A stretch of DNA of 64,000 nt from JBBQWR01 sp038210495 (GCA_038210495.1 JBBQWR010000001.1:62001-126000), one strand, 5' to 3'. Shown: positions 25,434 through 35,155, numbered from the stretch's first letter. The notes: generated from the sequence alone by a model not told the origin. Program-made: numbers and translations.

Positions 25434-26564
25434 ATGGGCGACACAGTCTCCAGTTTGCAATCCGATCCGGATTTGATCGCGGCCGTCCGGTTGTCGATGG
25501 TGTCGGGCGTTGGTCCAAAACTATCACAGGCGCTACTCAAACGGTTCGGCAGTCCGGCCGCCGTATTGGCCGCGCCGCCCAGTGAACTCCGCGATGTGCC
25601 GGGCATTGGCACGAAATTGAGCAAGGAGATCGCGGCGGCCGCGGAGCATCTCGACGCGGAAGCCGAGGTCGAATTGTGCCGCCGCAGCGGAGTAACGATC
25701 GTCGTGCGAGGCGCCGAAAACTATCCTCGGCCGCTACAGGAGATAATCGATCCACCCACGGTCATCTATGTCCATGGGACGCTCCAGCCTACCGACGCGC
25801 TCTCGATCGCGATCGTCGGTTCTCGTCATGCCACGCGCTATGGCGTCGCGCAAGCCGAGCGATTGGCCGGCAGCTTGGCTCGCGCCGGACTGACGATCGT
25901 GAGCGGATTGGCCCGAGGTGTCGACGCGGCCGCTCATCGCGGCGCGATGGCGGCCGGCGGGCGGACGCTGGCCGTGCTGGGAAGCGGTGTGCTGAATATC
26001 TACCCGCCCGAGCACCAAGAACTCGCCATGCAGGTCCGCTCGGCCGGCGCGGTGATGAGCGAGGCCCCGCCGCGCGGCCAGCCGCTCAGCGGCGCCTTTC
26101 CCCAGCGAAACCGGATCATCAGCGGGCTGTCGCTCGGCGTGTTGGTCGTCGAGGCCTCGTCGCGCTCCGGCGCCCTCATCACCGCACGGCACGCAGGTGA
26201 GCAGGGGCGCGATGTGTTCGCCGTGCCTGGCCCGGTCGATAGCCGGATGTCTCAAGGCTGCCATCGCCTTATTCGCGATGGCGCGAAGCTCGTCGAATCG
26301 GCCGACGATATCCTCGAGGAACTCGGGCCATTGGTTGCCGCCACTCCGACGCCATCCGGCCAAACCATCCATCACCCGGCCGAACTGCTGCTTAACGATC
26401 TCGAGCAAAAAGTGCTCGCCGCCGTCGACTCCAGCGCCACGCTGATCGACCAAGTCATCTCGACCAGCCAACTGCCCGCCTCGCAGGTTCTCTCGACGAT
26501 CAGCGTTCTAGAAATGCGCCGCCTCATCCGGCGACTCAGCGGAAATACGGTGATTCGGCTTTGA
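25434..26564 (+). CDS. dprA: DNA-processing protein DprA/Smf
   Basis: The product is 376 aa. DprA binds incoming single-stranded DNA and loads RecA during natural transformation. A helix-hairpin-helix/SAM-like region (about residues 12-70) is followed by the Rossmann DprA domain (about 80-295) with IVGSRHATRYG (127-137), SGLARGVDAAAHRGA (157-171), LGSG, and FPQRNRIISGLS. A winged-helix C-terminal domain (about 310-376) is of the DprA_WH type. The ATG at 25434 is preceded by a ggggtgga purine stretch. The gene is followed by a large inverted repeat at the convergent junction. Confidence 0.96.
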   Translation: MGDTVSSLQSDPDLIAAVRLSMVSGVGPKLSQALLKRFGSPAAVLAAPPSELRDVPGIGTKLSKEIAAAAEHLDAEAEVELCRRSGVTIVVRGAENYPRPLQEIIDPPTVIYVHGTLQPTDALSIAIVGSRHATRYGVAQAERLAGSLARAGLTIVSGLARGVDAAAHRGAMAAGGRTLAVLGSGVLNIYPPEHQELAMQVRSAGAVMSEAPPRGQPLSGAFPQRNRIISGLSLGVLVVEASSRSGALITARHAGEQGRDVFAVPGPVDSRMSQGCHRLIRDGAKLVESADDILEELGPLVAATPTPSGQTIHHPAELLLNDLEQKVLAAVDSSATLIDQVISTSQLPASQVLSTISVLEMRRLIRRLSGNTVIRL

Positions 26565-26586
26565 GAGGCAACAGCGCAACGAGGAG

Positions 26587-26712
26587 AATCACGAAAGCCC
26601 GAAATGACGAAAACCAGAAAGAAGAAGGCAACGGATTTGGCTCCTCAATGCGATTGGTTTCCTTTCCTTCCCTTTCTTTTTCGGGATTTCGATTTTTCGG
26701 GCTTTCGTGATT
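26587..26712. repeat. inverted repeat at the dprA convergent junction
   Basis: Perfect 18-bp arms (aatcacgaaagcccgaaa at 26587-26604 and its complement at 26695-26712) enclose 90 nt, including another imperfect tttttcgggatttcg copy at 26679-26694. It lies between two converging genes and could act as a bidirectional terminator or be a dispersed repeat. Confidence 0.8.
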
Positions 26713-26730
26713 GCATTTAAAGCGGTCGAC

Positions 26731-27339
26731 TTAACCCCGCATTTTGACGACACCTGCCGATAACCTTTTCCCGCTTCGAAGCGTAGTGGTCGCCAGCACA
26801 ACCGACAAGCCGTACGCGGTAAAGATCAAGGCCGTGAAAGCGAGGTCGCCGCTGAGCATCCAGCGGAAGAAGGGAATGCCGGCGGTGAAGCAGAGGCCCA
26901 CGCCGTTCCAGCTCCGACTGTACATCGAGTGCTGGTGCTGGCCGTCGACTAGCCATTGAGCGGCATTTGTCGTCAGGTAGAAAAAGCAGGAGGGCGCCAG
27001 GACGCAGATTGCAGTCTTGGCAACGGCCGCCAAGCGACTGGCGGGAAGATTTTTTAGCGCCCGGCCGAACGTCGGCGCGAGGAGGAAAGAACTGTAGACG
27101 GTCAACACCAGCAGCCAACTGCCGTACGGGTCCAGGAAAAGGTTGCTGATGACCATCGCCGCGAGCGGCGCCGCCAGCGCGACCAACCGCCGCGGGAAGT
27201 AGAATCCGGCGAACAAACCGATTGCCGCCAGGGGAGTCGCGTTCGGCCAGCCGCCATGCGCGGCTAGCCATCTGCCGGCCACTCCGAGCGCAACCAGCGC
27301 GATAAACACGATAGCATCCGATTGCGGCTTGCGATTCAC
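26731..27339 (-). CDS. DUF6580-like integral membrane protein, possible transporter component
   Basis: The product is 202 aa from a GTG start at 27339. There are five to six hydrophobic helices. The segment NATPLAAIGLFAGFYFPRRLVALAAPLAAMVISNLFLDPYG resembles the DUF6580 family, small membrane proteins reminiscent of ECF-transporter substrate-binding subunits. It follows a DUF4430 lipoprotein gene by 56 nt, so the two may be a surface binding protein and its membrane partner. The substrate is unknown. It is the last gene of the minus-strand run that starts at 38102. Confidence 0.7.
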   Translation of the reverse strand: MNRKPQSDAIVFIALVALGVAGRWLAAHGGWPNATPLAAIGLFAGFYFPRRLVALAAPLAAMVISNLFLDPYGSWLLVLTVYSSFLLAPTFGRALKNLPASRLAAVAKTAICVLAPSCFFYLTTNAAQWLVDGQHQHSMYSRSWNGVGLCFTAGIPFFRWMLSGDLAFTALIFTAYGLSVVLATTTLRSGKRLSAGVVKMRG

Positions 27340-27395
27340 GATCTTTTGACTCCAAGGTTATCGACGATTCGTTTCGTTCGTTGCAACCGAGCATT

Positions 27396-27884
27396 CTACT
27401 TATAGAGGTCGAACTTCCACAAGATAACGTCCCCGGGCTTTACGGCGAACACGCCGCAGCTTTTGTCGGCCAAATGGTCGTTGACCAGGAACGTCCAATT
27501 CTTGTCATTGCCTCCGCCTCCTTGGTTGCTCACGTCGTCGATCTTGGTGATCAGCAGCGTCTCGCCGTCGCCATGAGATTCGAAGGAGACGCCGTGCGAA
27601 TGAATTTTGGCGGATTGAAGCGAGTCGAAAGCCGTCATCTTTTCGCGCCAAGCCAAATCGGCATAGCGCTTTTGAACGCCGTCTCCATAATCGACGACGA
27701 GCTGCACGGTTTTTTCAACGAGCCCGTCGACGCCATTATGCTTTGCTTGCGATTCCGTAGTTTGGGATTTTTCGGCAGAGCTGCTTTGCGTCGAGTTGGA
27801 TTTGGGCGCCGACTTAAGTTCGCAGCCCATGCTTGCCATTAGACTCAGCAGAGCCACGGCGATCGCCAGATTTTTCGGTTGCAT
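27396..27884 (-). CDS. DUF4430-domain lipoprotein
   Basis: The product is 162 aa. A lipoprotein signal peptide is clear: hydrophobic AIAVALLSLMASMGC with lipobox Cys21. A Ser/Gln-rich linker (22-60) leads to a DUF4430-type domain, the fold also found at the C-terminus of intrinsic-factor/transcobalamin proteins. Family-like features are VDYGDGVQKRY and NWTFLVNDHLADKSCGVFAVKPGDVILWKF. It is predicted to be membrane-anchored on the outer face of the cytoplasmic membrane or in the outer membrane. It is only 16 nt downstream of the transglutaminase gene. Ligand identity is inference only. Confidence 0.75.
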   Translation of the reverse strand: MQPKNLAIAVALLSLMASMGCELKSAPKSNSTQSSSAEKSQTTESQAKHNGVDGLVEKTVQLVVDYGDGVQKRYADLAWREKMTAFDSLQSAKIHSHGVSFESHGDGETLLITKIDDVSNQGGGGNDKNWTFLVNDHLADKSCGVFAVKPGDVILWKFDLYK

Positions 27885-27900
27885 GATTTGAATTTCCTAC

Positions 27901-28788
27901 TCAGCTTTCCTCCCCGCCGGACATCGGCAGGACGTCCACGGCCACATTCATACCATGCCGGCCGCCGCCGATGAACACCCCCTTGATCGGCGCTACGTCG
28001 CTGTAATCGCGGCCCCAGGCGAGCGTGATGTGTTTGTTCGAGGGAATAAGACTGTTCGTCGGATCGACGTCGATCCAGCCTTGCTCGGGCGAATAGGCCG
28101 AGAACCAAGCATGCGAGGCGTCGGCCCCAATCAATCGCGGCTTTCCCGGCGGCGGCTCGGTCACGAGATAACCGCTCACATAACGGGCTGGCAGCCCCAA
28201 CGCTCTGAGACAGCCGATCGCCAAATGCGCGAAATCCTGACACACGCCGCGGCGCAACTCCAGCACCTTCTCGAGCGGCGTGTGGATTGTCGTCGCCGTC
28301 GGATCGTATTTAAACTCAGAATAAATGCGGCTCGTCAGATCCAGCACGGCTTCTAGCCAAGGCCGGCCGCGCGTGAACGACTTTGCCGTGAACGCGGCCA
28401 ATTCAGTCGAAGCGCCGATGTGCGGCGAATCGAACGAGAACTGCCGGGCGTCGAGCCCCGGCGGACTGCGGTCGCCGCTCAACCGATCGCGCACTTCTTC
28501 CCAGGAAGTCGACCGCTGCTCGGCCGCCGGTGGCTCGGTCACGCGTACGCGACTGTGAGCGATCACCGTCAGCTTTTCGTGCCCTTCTTCGATCGTGAAA
28601 TAGTTCACGTGGTTGCCATAATAATCGAGCACGCTATCGAGCGCCGTCGGCTGCGGGCGAACACCGAGCCGGTGCGCCAGCCGAACCTGCTGTGGCCCTT
28701 CGCGCGGCGTCAGATGCACCTCATTATGGCAAATCGGCACCGTCGCGGTGTACGTGTAAACGGTCGTGTGCGTGATCTTGTAATCCAC
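27901..28788 (-). CDS. transglutaminase-like cysteine peptidase family protein
   Basis: The product is 295 aa from a GTG start. An N-terminal beta domain (Bact_transglu_N type, residues 3-85, MDYKITHTTVYTYTATVPICHNEVHLTPR) precedes a transglutaminase core with a complete triad: Cys183 (RRGVCQDFAHL), His226 (ADASHAWFSAY) and Asp242 (DVDPTNS). Such proteins usually act as peptidases or amidases. It has no signal peptide, so it should be cytoplasmic. It sits directly downstream of the ATP-grasp/alpha-E fusion, an association conserved in many bacteria and thought to make and trim an unknown peptide. Confidence 0.92.
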   Translation of the reverse strand: MDYKITHTTVYTYTATVPICHNEVHLTPREGPQQVRLAHRLGVRPQPTALDSVLDYYGNHVNYFTIEEGHEKLTVIAHSRVRVTEPPAAEQRSTSWEEVRDRLSGDRSPPGLDARQFSFDSPHIGASTELAAFTAKSFTRGRPWLEAVLDLTSRIYSEFKYDPTATTIHTPLEKVLELRRGVCQDFAHLAIGCLRALGLPARYVSGYLVTEPPPGKPRLIGADASHAWFSAYSPEQGWIDVDPTNSLIPSNKHITLAWGRDYSDVAPIKGVFIGGGRHGMNVAVDVLPMSGGEES

Positions 28789-28799
28789 GTGGCGAGCCG

Positions 28800-28850
28800 G
28801 GGTCGGGGAAAGTCGGGAGACGGAAGACGGGAGTTAGGAAACCGGAGGCA
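28800..28850. repeat. gggagacgg-type repeat between transglutaminase and ATP-grasp/alpha-E genes
   Basis: The spacer contains gtcgggagacggaagacggg, the same 7-8-mer family as at 9018-9050, 43521-43552 and 61245-61282. Confidence 0.7.
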
Positions 28851-28853
28851 TCG

Positions 28854-31424
28854 TTACATCCGCGAGCTCGGGCGAATCTCCGCCATTTGACGCGAGGGAC
28901 CGGCGTGAACCAAATATTTGTGCGTGATGCCATCCGACAACGTGCGCAGCCGCTGTGCTAATCTCGCTAACAACCGATCCAGTGCTCGGCGCACGCCGTC
29001 TCGATCGAAGCCGCTTAGACTGTCGATATCCGCCAGCCGCAACCCCGCCAGGGCGGCGAGCATCGTCCGCTCCTCGGGATTTTTCAACGGCTCGTTTTGC
29101 TCGCGGGGCAAGTTGGCAACGTGATCGGCCAGCGCTACGAGCTGAAAGCCCACGGATCGTGGATTCGATTCATCGGTCAACAATAGATCCAAAAGCGGCT
29201 CGATCCGGAGCGTCGTCAAATAACGATTCCGATACGTCATCGAGCTATCGGCGATTTCGAGCAAAGCCTCAAGCACGGGAACTTCATCCGAATGGGCTTC
29301 GGTCAAGACGCTGCGCAGCAAGCTGATCGTATGGAGCGCCCGCTCGAGCCGACGGCCCATATCCAAAAATCGCCAACCCGGCCCGCGCGTCATGCTCTCC
29401 ATTCCTAACCCGCTGAACGCCGAAAGATCGACGATCATTTCATTGAGCATCGAGAGCACATCGCTGAATTGAATCGATTGGGGAACCGGCGCCGAGACGA
29501 AATCCTGCTCGACTCGGTTGAGGATCCGCCAACTGTCGAGCGAAATCCGATCGCGGACGATCGAGGCCACATGGCGCACCGAGCTTAGTGTGTTGCGCAG
29601 GCTGCCGGCTCGTTTGGGATCGAAGATAAACGCCAGAATCTCGCGATCGACGACGGCCGTTTTCTCGCCTGCGGCATGAAGAATAAACTCCGGCCGCACT
29701 TGGCCATGCTCGGCCAGCGCGGCGAGCAGCGATCCGAGCTCGGGCATGTTGCTTTGCTCAGCTTCGCTGGTAAGCCGGGCGACGATGGCCCGCAGCAGCC
29801 GGACGGCGCCCTCGGCGCGTTCGACATCGCGGCCGAGCCAATAAAGGTTATCGGCCACGCGGCTCGGTAGGTCGTTCCCACTGCGGCGAAGCGGAATCGG
29901 CGTGTCGGCCGGCTGCAACAAGCTAATCGCCGCCACGGGGCCCTCCGAGAGCACCCATACATCCTTGCTTCCCTCGCCCGCGAGCATGCTGTCGCCCAAC
30001 CGATCGCCCACCGGCGAGACCCGCGTCAAACCGCCGGGCATCACTTGATAGGAATCGTCGGCGGAAACGAGAAACGTTCGCAGCGCGACATGCCAAGGCC
30101 GCAGGCCGCTGCTTGTGAGAACGGGCGCGGTCGACCGATTGATCCAGGGCTGGCCGACGAAATCACGAGGCTGCGCGATAATTTTCTCGATCGTTTCGCG
30201 GCGCTCGAGCGCCGTCAACTTGCCGCCGTCGATCGGTCGCGTCTTACGGCGGTCAAACGCCGGTTTGATCACCAAATGGTCTAAGTTTTCGAGCACGTAG
30301 CTCAGTCCCTCCGGCTGGCCGCACCACCAAGTCGATACCGAGGGAACTTGCAAATCCTGCTGCATCAGTCGCCGGGAAAGTTCCGGCAAGAAGGCCATCA
30401 AGGCCGGCGCCTCCAGCAGCCCGCTCCCCAACGCATTGGCGACCACCGCGTTGCCCCGCCGCACCGCTTGCAATAACCCGGGCACTCCCGAGAGCGATTC
30501 CGATCGCAATTCCAGCGGATCGCAGTCGTCGTCGTATACGCGGCGGAAAATAACGTCGGCCTGAATCAGCCCCCCCAGTGTCTTCAAATAAACGCGATTC
30601 TGCCGAACCGTCAGATCGCCCCCTTCCACGAGCGTGTAACCGAGATAGCGGGCCAAATAAGCATCTTCGAAATACGTGGGACTAGCCGGACCCGGACTCA
30701 ATAGCACGATCCGCGGATTATCTTTGTGCTGCGCCGCCAGGCCGCGGAGCATTTCGCGCTCCGCCATGAAGAACGACGCCAGTCGCTGAACTTGGCAGTC
30801 GCGGAACTCGTTCGGCAGCATTCGCGAAATGACGATTCGATTTTCGAGGGCGTAACCCGCGCCAGAGGGAGTCTGCGTGCGATCGGCCAGCACCAGCCAA
30901 TTGCCGTCGTCGGCCGAGCGGGCCATGTGCGCCGCATACAGATGCAAATACGTTTGCCGCGGGACTTCCATCCGATGGCAAGGCCGCAAAAATCCTTCGT
31001 GCGCGAAAACCAATTCCGGCGGCAGTAGACCCTCGGCTAACAGTTTTTGCGGGCCATACACGTCCGCCAGAATCGTATTCAATAATTTCGCCCGCTGCGT
31101 AAGCCCCCCCGCGAGCGTCGCCCAATCGCCCGCCGGCAAAAGCAGCGGCATGGCGTCCAATTCCCAAGGCCGATCTTTGCCCTGAGAATCGCCGTGGACG
31201 TTATAGGTCACGCCGTTTTCGCGGATCAGCCGCTGAGCTTGCTCCCAGCGGCGGCCAAGCTCGTGGGGTCCGGTGGCGTCGAATGCCTGGACGAATTGCC
31301 GCCAGTGCGGCCGTAATTGACCCGGCGCGGCGAACATTTCGTCGTACGAGCCGGGCAGCGGCTGATATCCATGAAACAAGCTAGCCGGACGAGGTTCGGC
31401 TTGCGAGGAGAAGGCCAGGCTCAT
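28854..31424 (-). CDS. fused circularly permuted ATP-grasp and alpha-E protein
   Basis: The product is about 856 aa from the ATG at 31424; a TTG 15 codons upstream is also possible, and no good Shine-Dalgarno decides it. Residues 1-500 are a circularly permuted ATP-grasp domain (GSYDEMFAAPGQLRPHWRQF, ENGVTYNVHGD, FLRPCHRMEVPRQTYLHLYAAHMARSADDGNWLVLADRTQTPSGAGYALENR, HLVIKPAF). This is a predicted peptide-bond-forming amidoligase. From about residue 525 (LPSRVADNLYWLGRDVERAEGAVRLLR) to the end it is an all-helical alpha-E domain. The two domains also occur as separate genes in the same operon, so this is a second, fused copy. It lies between two transglutaminase genes. Confidence 0.92.
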   Translation of the reverse strand: MSLAFSSQAEPRPASLFHGYQPLPGSYDEMFAAPGQLRPHWRQFVQAFDATGPHELGRRWEQAQRLIRENGVTYNVHGDSQGKDRPWELDAMPLLLPAGDWATLAGGLTQRAKLLNTILADVYGPQKLLAEGLLPPELVFAHEGFLRPCHRMEVPRQTYLHLYAAHMARSADDGNWLVLADRTQTPSGAGYALENRIVISRMLPNEFRDCQVQRLASFFMAEREMLRGLAAQHKDNPRIVLLSPGPASPTYFEDAYLARYLGYTLVEGGDLTVRQNRVYLKTLGGLIQADVIFRRVYDDDCDPLELRSESLSGVPGLLQAVRRGNAVVANALGSGLLEAPALMAFLPELSRRLMQQDLQVPSVSTWWCGQPEGLSYVLENLDHLVIKPAFDRRKTRPIDGGKLTALERRETIEKIIAQPRDFVGQPWINRSTAPVLTSSGLRPWHVALRTFLVSADDSYQVMPGGLTRVSPVGDRLGDSMLAGEGSKDVWVLSEGPVAAISLLQPADTPIPLRRSGNDLPSRVADNLYWLGRDVERAEGAVRLLRAIVARLTSEAEQSNMPELGSLLAALAEHGQVRPEFILHAAGEKTAVVDREILAFIFDPKRAGSLRNTLSSVRHVASIVRDRISLDSWRILNRVEQDFVSAPVPQSIQFSDVLSMLNEMIVDLSAFSGLGMESMTRGPGWRFLDMGRRLERALHTISLLRSVLTEAHSDEVPVLEALLEIADSSMTYRNRYLTTLRIEPLLDLLLTDESNPRSVGFQLVALADHVANLPREQNEPLKNPEERTMLAALAGLRLADIDSLSGFDRDGVRRALDRLLARLAQRLRTLSDGITHKYLVHAGPSRQMAEIRPSSRM

Positions 31425-31538
31425 GGAATGAGACGCCCCAAAGACAATCGTGAATCGGCCGGCGCACAAAGCGACACGGTTGCCAGCGACCGCCCATCGG
31501 TCCCAGCGATCCGCCTTCGCTGGCAGGGTTATTGCAGG

Positions 31539-34500
31539 TTAACTTCGTCTCAGGTCGAGCGTCAACGGGAATGCACAGTTGCACTCCTGGGGCGGCAGGC
31601 TCATCGGACCGGGGGTATGCCCGATCTTGAAGAATCGGCCAGCGCGGCGACTCTCCGCTTCGTTCGCGTTGACGGGAAAATGCTCGTAGCTCCGCCCGCC
31701 CGGATGAGCCACGTGCCAGGCGCAACCCCCCAGCGATCGGCCGGTCCATGTGTCGTACAAGTCGAACACCAAGGGGGCATGAACGGGAATCGTCGGATGA
31801 AGACAATTCGGCGGTTGCCACGCTCGATAACGCACCCCCGCGACGAACTCGCCCGCCGCGCCGGTCGGATGCAGCGGCATGCGTCGACCGTTGCATAGCA
31901 CCAAGTGCCGCGGATCGGTCATGCCCTGCGCCTTGACTTGCAATCGCTCGACCGACGAATCGACATACCGCACGGCGCCGCCGCCCCCCGGCTCTTCGCC
32001 CAACACATTCCAAGGCTCGATCGCGGCTCGCAGTTCGATTTTCACCGCCGAGTAAACCACCTCGCCATAGATGGGAAAGCGGAACTCAAGATGCGGCGCA
32101 AACCAAGCTGGATCGAGCGCATAACCGGCTTGGCGCAACTCCGAAATCACGTCGCTAAAATCCTGCGCGACGAAATGCGGCAAGAGGTAACGGTCGTGCA
32201 GGAGCGTGCCCCAGGGAACCAGCCGCTGCTCGTAGGGAGTTTTCCAAAATCGAGCGATCAGCGCGCGGATGAGCAATTGCTGCGTGAGACTCATTCGGGC
32301 GTGCGGTGGCATCTCAAACGCCCGCAGCTCGACCAGGCCCAATCGTCCCGTGGACGAGTCGGGCGAAAATAGTTTGTCGATGCAGAATTCGGCCCGATGC
32401 GTGTTGCCCGTTAGATCGGTTAACAAATGGCGGAACACGCGATCGACGAGCCACGGGGGACATGGGCCTTTCGCGGGGATTTGTTGAAACGCGATCTCCA
32501 GCTCATAGAGGCTGTCGTGGCGAGCCTCGTCAATGCGCGGCGCCTGACTCGTGGGACCGATGAACGTGCCCGAGAACAAATAAGACAGCGATGGGTGATT
32601 GTTCCAATACGCCAGCAGCGAACGCAGCAAATCGGGGCGCCGCAGAAAGGGGCTCTCGCCGGGGGTCGGTCCGCCGAGCACAACGTGATTGCCACCACCC
32701 GTGCCGGTATGTCGACCGTCGAGCATGAATTTTTCCGTGCCCAATCGCGATTGTCGCGCGTCGTGATAAAGACCCGTCGTATTTTGCACCAGCTCGTCCC
32801 AATTGTGGGCCGGCTGCACATTGACCTCGATCACGCCCGGGTCGGGAGTGACCTTAATAGAATTGATGCGGTGATCGTGCGGCGGGGCGTATCCCTCGAT
32901 CACCACCGGCAACGACAATTCGTCAGCCGTCTCCTCGATTGCCGTAATCAACTCCAAGTAATCATCCAAATGAATCATCGGCGGCATGAAGACATGTAGC
33001 CGGCCTTGGCGCGACTCGACGCATAGCGCCGTGCGAACGATGTGCCGAGCGGACTTTCCTTCGCTCGGGACCGGCGTTTCGTCCAGCGCGGCATCGATCG
33101 CGACTTCGCGGTCGAAGTCGACACGATGGTGGCCATTTTTTTCCACAACTCCGTAACCGCTTCCTAGATGCCACTGACCATCCGCGAGCGCTCCAGTGGG
33201 CGCCGCGATGGCAATTGCCGATACTCCGTCGCTCGACAATGCCGACTCTTCGCGTAGCTTCGAGCTCAGTGTCGCGGTGGCGCCATGCGCGCCTGGTTGG
33301 CCGCCGACGAGCGGGCCACCGTATGGCTCGACCGGCGCGGTTTCTCGCTGCGACGCGAGCATTGGCGGATTTGCGCGACTTTGTCGCGCGAGAGGAGACG
33401 ATTGCGGATCGCGCGGAGCGTGGGGATCCAGCGGCTCACTGTATTGCATGTCCGCCGCCGCCGACCACGGCAGAGAATCAAGCGGCAGCCGAAGCCCCAT
33501 TGGCGAATCGCCGGGGACCAAGAACATATGCTCGTCGCGCAAGAACCATCGGCCGCTAACCCAGCGGGCGTCTTGCGCGGTCCGCTCCCGCTTCACGGGC
33601 AGTGCGTAGCCCACGATGTGATCCAGACCATGCTGAAACACGTGAGCCAACCGCGCCCGCTCTTCCTTGTCGCTGAGCTTGGAATTCAAGGGATCGACGT
33701 TGACCGGCAGACGACGCTCTTTCCACAGATAGTGCCAAACGTCCTCATGGGCAGGAATCGCATTGTCGGTGGGAACTCCCAGGCGCTCGGCGAGCGCCGA
33801 CACGAACGCCTTGGCCTCGATGGGGCCGTACGAGTAGTCCGTCCGTTCGTCGGCCAGCAGTTCGGGATTGGACCAAATCGACTGCCCATCGCGGCGCCAA
33901 AAGCAGCTCAATGACCAGCGAGGCAGCGACTCGCCGGGATACCACTTACCTTGCCCGAAATGCAACAGTCCGCCGGTCGCGAATCGCCGGCTCAGTCGGC
34001 GCAGCAGATCGCCGGCGAGCTTGCGCTTCGTCGGCCCGCCGGCGGCCGTATTCCATTCCTCGCCGTCCATGTCGTCGATCGAGACGAACGTCGGTTCGCC
34101 CCCCATCGTCAGCCGCACCGCGCCCGATTCGAGCTCGGAGTCGATTCGATGGCCGAGCGCCTCGATCTGCTGCCATTGCAGTTCGGTGTACGGTTTCGTG
34201 ACGCGAGGATCTTCATGAACTCGCGTGACCGACATTTCCGTGTGAAATTTCGATTCGCACGGCTCGATTCCTCCGGTGACCGGCGCGGCGCTCGAAGGCG
34301 CGGGCGTCGCCGCCAGCGGAATATGCCCTTCGCCGGCGAACAGGCCCGAGGTGGGATCCAGCCCGACCCAGCCGGCGCCCGGCAAATACACTTCGGTCCA
34401 AGCATGCAGGTCGGTGAAATCCTGCGCCGCGCCCGAGGGGCCGTCGAGCGACTTCACGTCCGCTTTAAGCTGAATCAGGTAGCCAGATACGAATCGCGCG

Positions 34501-35090
34501 GCGAGCCCCAAATTTCTGAGCACCTGAACCATGAGCCACGCCGAGTCGCGGCACGAGCCGCTTTCGAGCGTCAACGATTGTTCGCAGGTCTGCACGCCCG
34601 GCTCCATTCGGATCACATAGCGAATTTGGTCGTGTAGCAATTGATTGATGGCGACGAGAAAATCGACCGTTCGGGTCGGCGTGAGACTAACCGCGTGAAG
34701 CAAATCCTTCATCCGCGGTCCGACCGGTAATGTCGCCAAAAACGGCTTGAGTTCCTCCGCCATTTCGGCGTCATACTGAAACGGAAAGAAGTCGGCCGAC
34801 GGTTCCAGAAAAAAATCAAAAGGATTGATGACCGTCATCTCGGCCACCAGGTCGACCTCGATCGAATAGGCGCTCGTTATCTCTGGAAAGACATACCGGG
34901 CTAGAAAATTGCCGTGCGGGTCCTGCTGCCAGTTCACGAAGTGCTGGTTCGGCGCCACCTTGATCGAATAGCTTTGGATCGGCGTGCGACAATGGGCGGC
35001 CGGCCGCAACCGCACCGTTTGCGGATAGAGGATCACCGGTCTGTCGTATTGATAGACCGTCTTATGGTTCAAAGCCACGCGAATCGCCAT
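31539..35090 (-). CDS. transglutaminase-DUF2126 protein
   Basis: The product is 1183 aa. The start is the ATG at 35090, with GGGAGC 6 to 7 nt upstream. The N-terminal 250 residues are a transglutaminase module: beta domain 1-90, then Cys180 (ESGSCRDSAW), His229 (TDLHAWTEVY) and Asp245 (GLDPTSG). The remaining roughly 880 residues are DUF2126 (LTMGGEPTFVSIDDMDGEEWNTAA, HFGQGKWYPGESLPRW, DGRHTGTGGGNHVVLGG, the last near residue 790). The order transglutaminase-DUF2126, ATP-grasp/alpha-E, transglutaminase is a known conserved cluster of unknown biochemical function. A Pro/Ala/Ser-rich linker lies near residues 560-630. No signal peptide is seen. Confidence 0.93.
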   Translation of the reverse strand: MAIRVALNHKTVYQYDRPVILYPQTVRLRPAAHCRTPIQSYSIKVAPNQHFVNWQQDPHGNFLARYVFPEITSAYSIEVDLVAEMTVINPFDFFLEPSADFFPFQYDAEMAEELKPFLATLPVGPRMKDLLHAVSLTPTRTVDFLVAINQLLHDQIRYVIRMEPGVQTCEQSLTLESGSCRDSAWLMVQVLRNLGLAARFVSGYLIQLKADVKSLDGPSGAAQDFTDLHAWTEVYLPGAGWVGLDPTSGLFAGEGHIPLAATPAPSSAAPVTGGIEPCESKFHTEMSVTRVHEDPRVTKPYTELQWQQIEALGHRIDSELESGAVRLTMGGEPTFVSIDDMDGEEWNTAAGGPTKRKLAGDLLRRLSRRFATGGLLHFGQGKWYPGESLPRWSLSCFWRRDGQSIWSNPELLADERTDYSYGPIEAKAFVSALAERLGVPTDNAIPAHEDVWHYLWKERRLPVNVDPLNSKLSDKEERARLAHVFQHGLDHIVGYALPVKRERTAQDARWVSGRWFLRDEHMFLVPGDSPMGLRLPLDSLPWSAAADMQYSEPLDPHAPRDPQSSPLARQSRANPPMLASQRETAPVEPYGGPLVGGQPGAHGATATLSSKLREESALSSDGVSAIAIAAPTGALADGQWHLGSGYGVVEKNGHHRVDFDREVAIDAALDETPVPSEGKSARHIVRTALCVESRQGRLHVFMPPMIHLDDYLELITAIEETADELSLPVVIEGYAPPHDHRINSIKVTPDPGVIEVNVQPAHNWDELVQNTTGLYHDARQSRLGTEKFMLDGRHTGTGGGNHVVLGGPTPGESPFLRRPDLLRSLLAYWNNHPSLSYLFSGTFIGPTSQAPRIDEARHDSLYELEIAFQQIPAKGPCPPWLVDRVFRHLLTDLTGNTHRAEFCIDKLFSPDSSTGRLGLVELRAFEMPPHARMSLTQQLLIRALIARFWKTPYEQRLVPWGTLLHDRYLLPHFVAQDFSDVISELRQAGYALDPAWFAPHLEFRFPIYGEVVYSAVKIELRAAIEPWNVLGEEPGGGGAVRYVDSSVERLQVKAQGMTDPRHLVLCNGRRMPLHPTGAAGEFVAGVRYRAWQPPNCLHPTIPVHAPLVFDLYDTWTGRSLGGCAWHVAHPGGRSYEHFPVNANEAESRRAGRFFKIGHTPGPMSLPPQECNCAFPLTLDLRRS

Positions 35091-35134
35091 CAAAAGCTCC
35101 CGTCATTGCCCGCCAGGGCCAAGATTGTCAGTAG

Positions 35135-35155
35135 GTCAGGCACCCCGTGCCTGAC
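35135..35155. repeat. 9-bp palindrome in the leader of the transglutaminase-DUF2126 gene
   Basis: gtcaggcac-ccc-gtgcctgac is a tight hairpin 45 nt upstream of the 35090 start codon, on the transcribed leader. It may be a dispersed repeat, or a regulatory or processing hairpin. Confidence 0.6.

Noticed and set aside
27390..27900. Cobalamin riboswitch upstream of the DUF4430/DUF6580 pair
   Set aside because: Only 16 nt separate DUF4430 from the upstream transglutaminase gene, leaving no room, and no B12-box is visible.
31381..32013. Minus-strand ORF overlapping the end of the transglutaminase-DUF2126 gene
   Set aside because: Its composition is an out-of-frame shadow; the in-frame DUF2126 protein continues to 31539.
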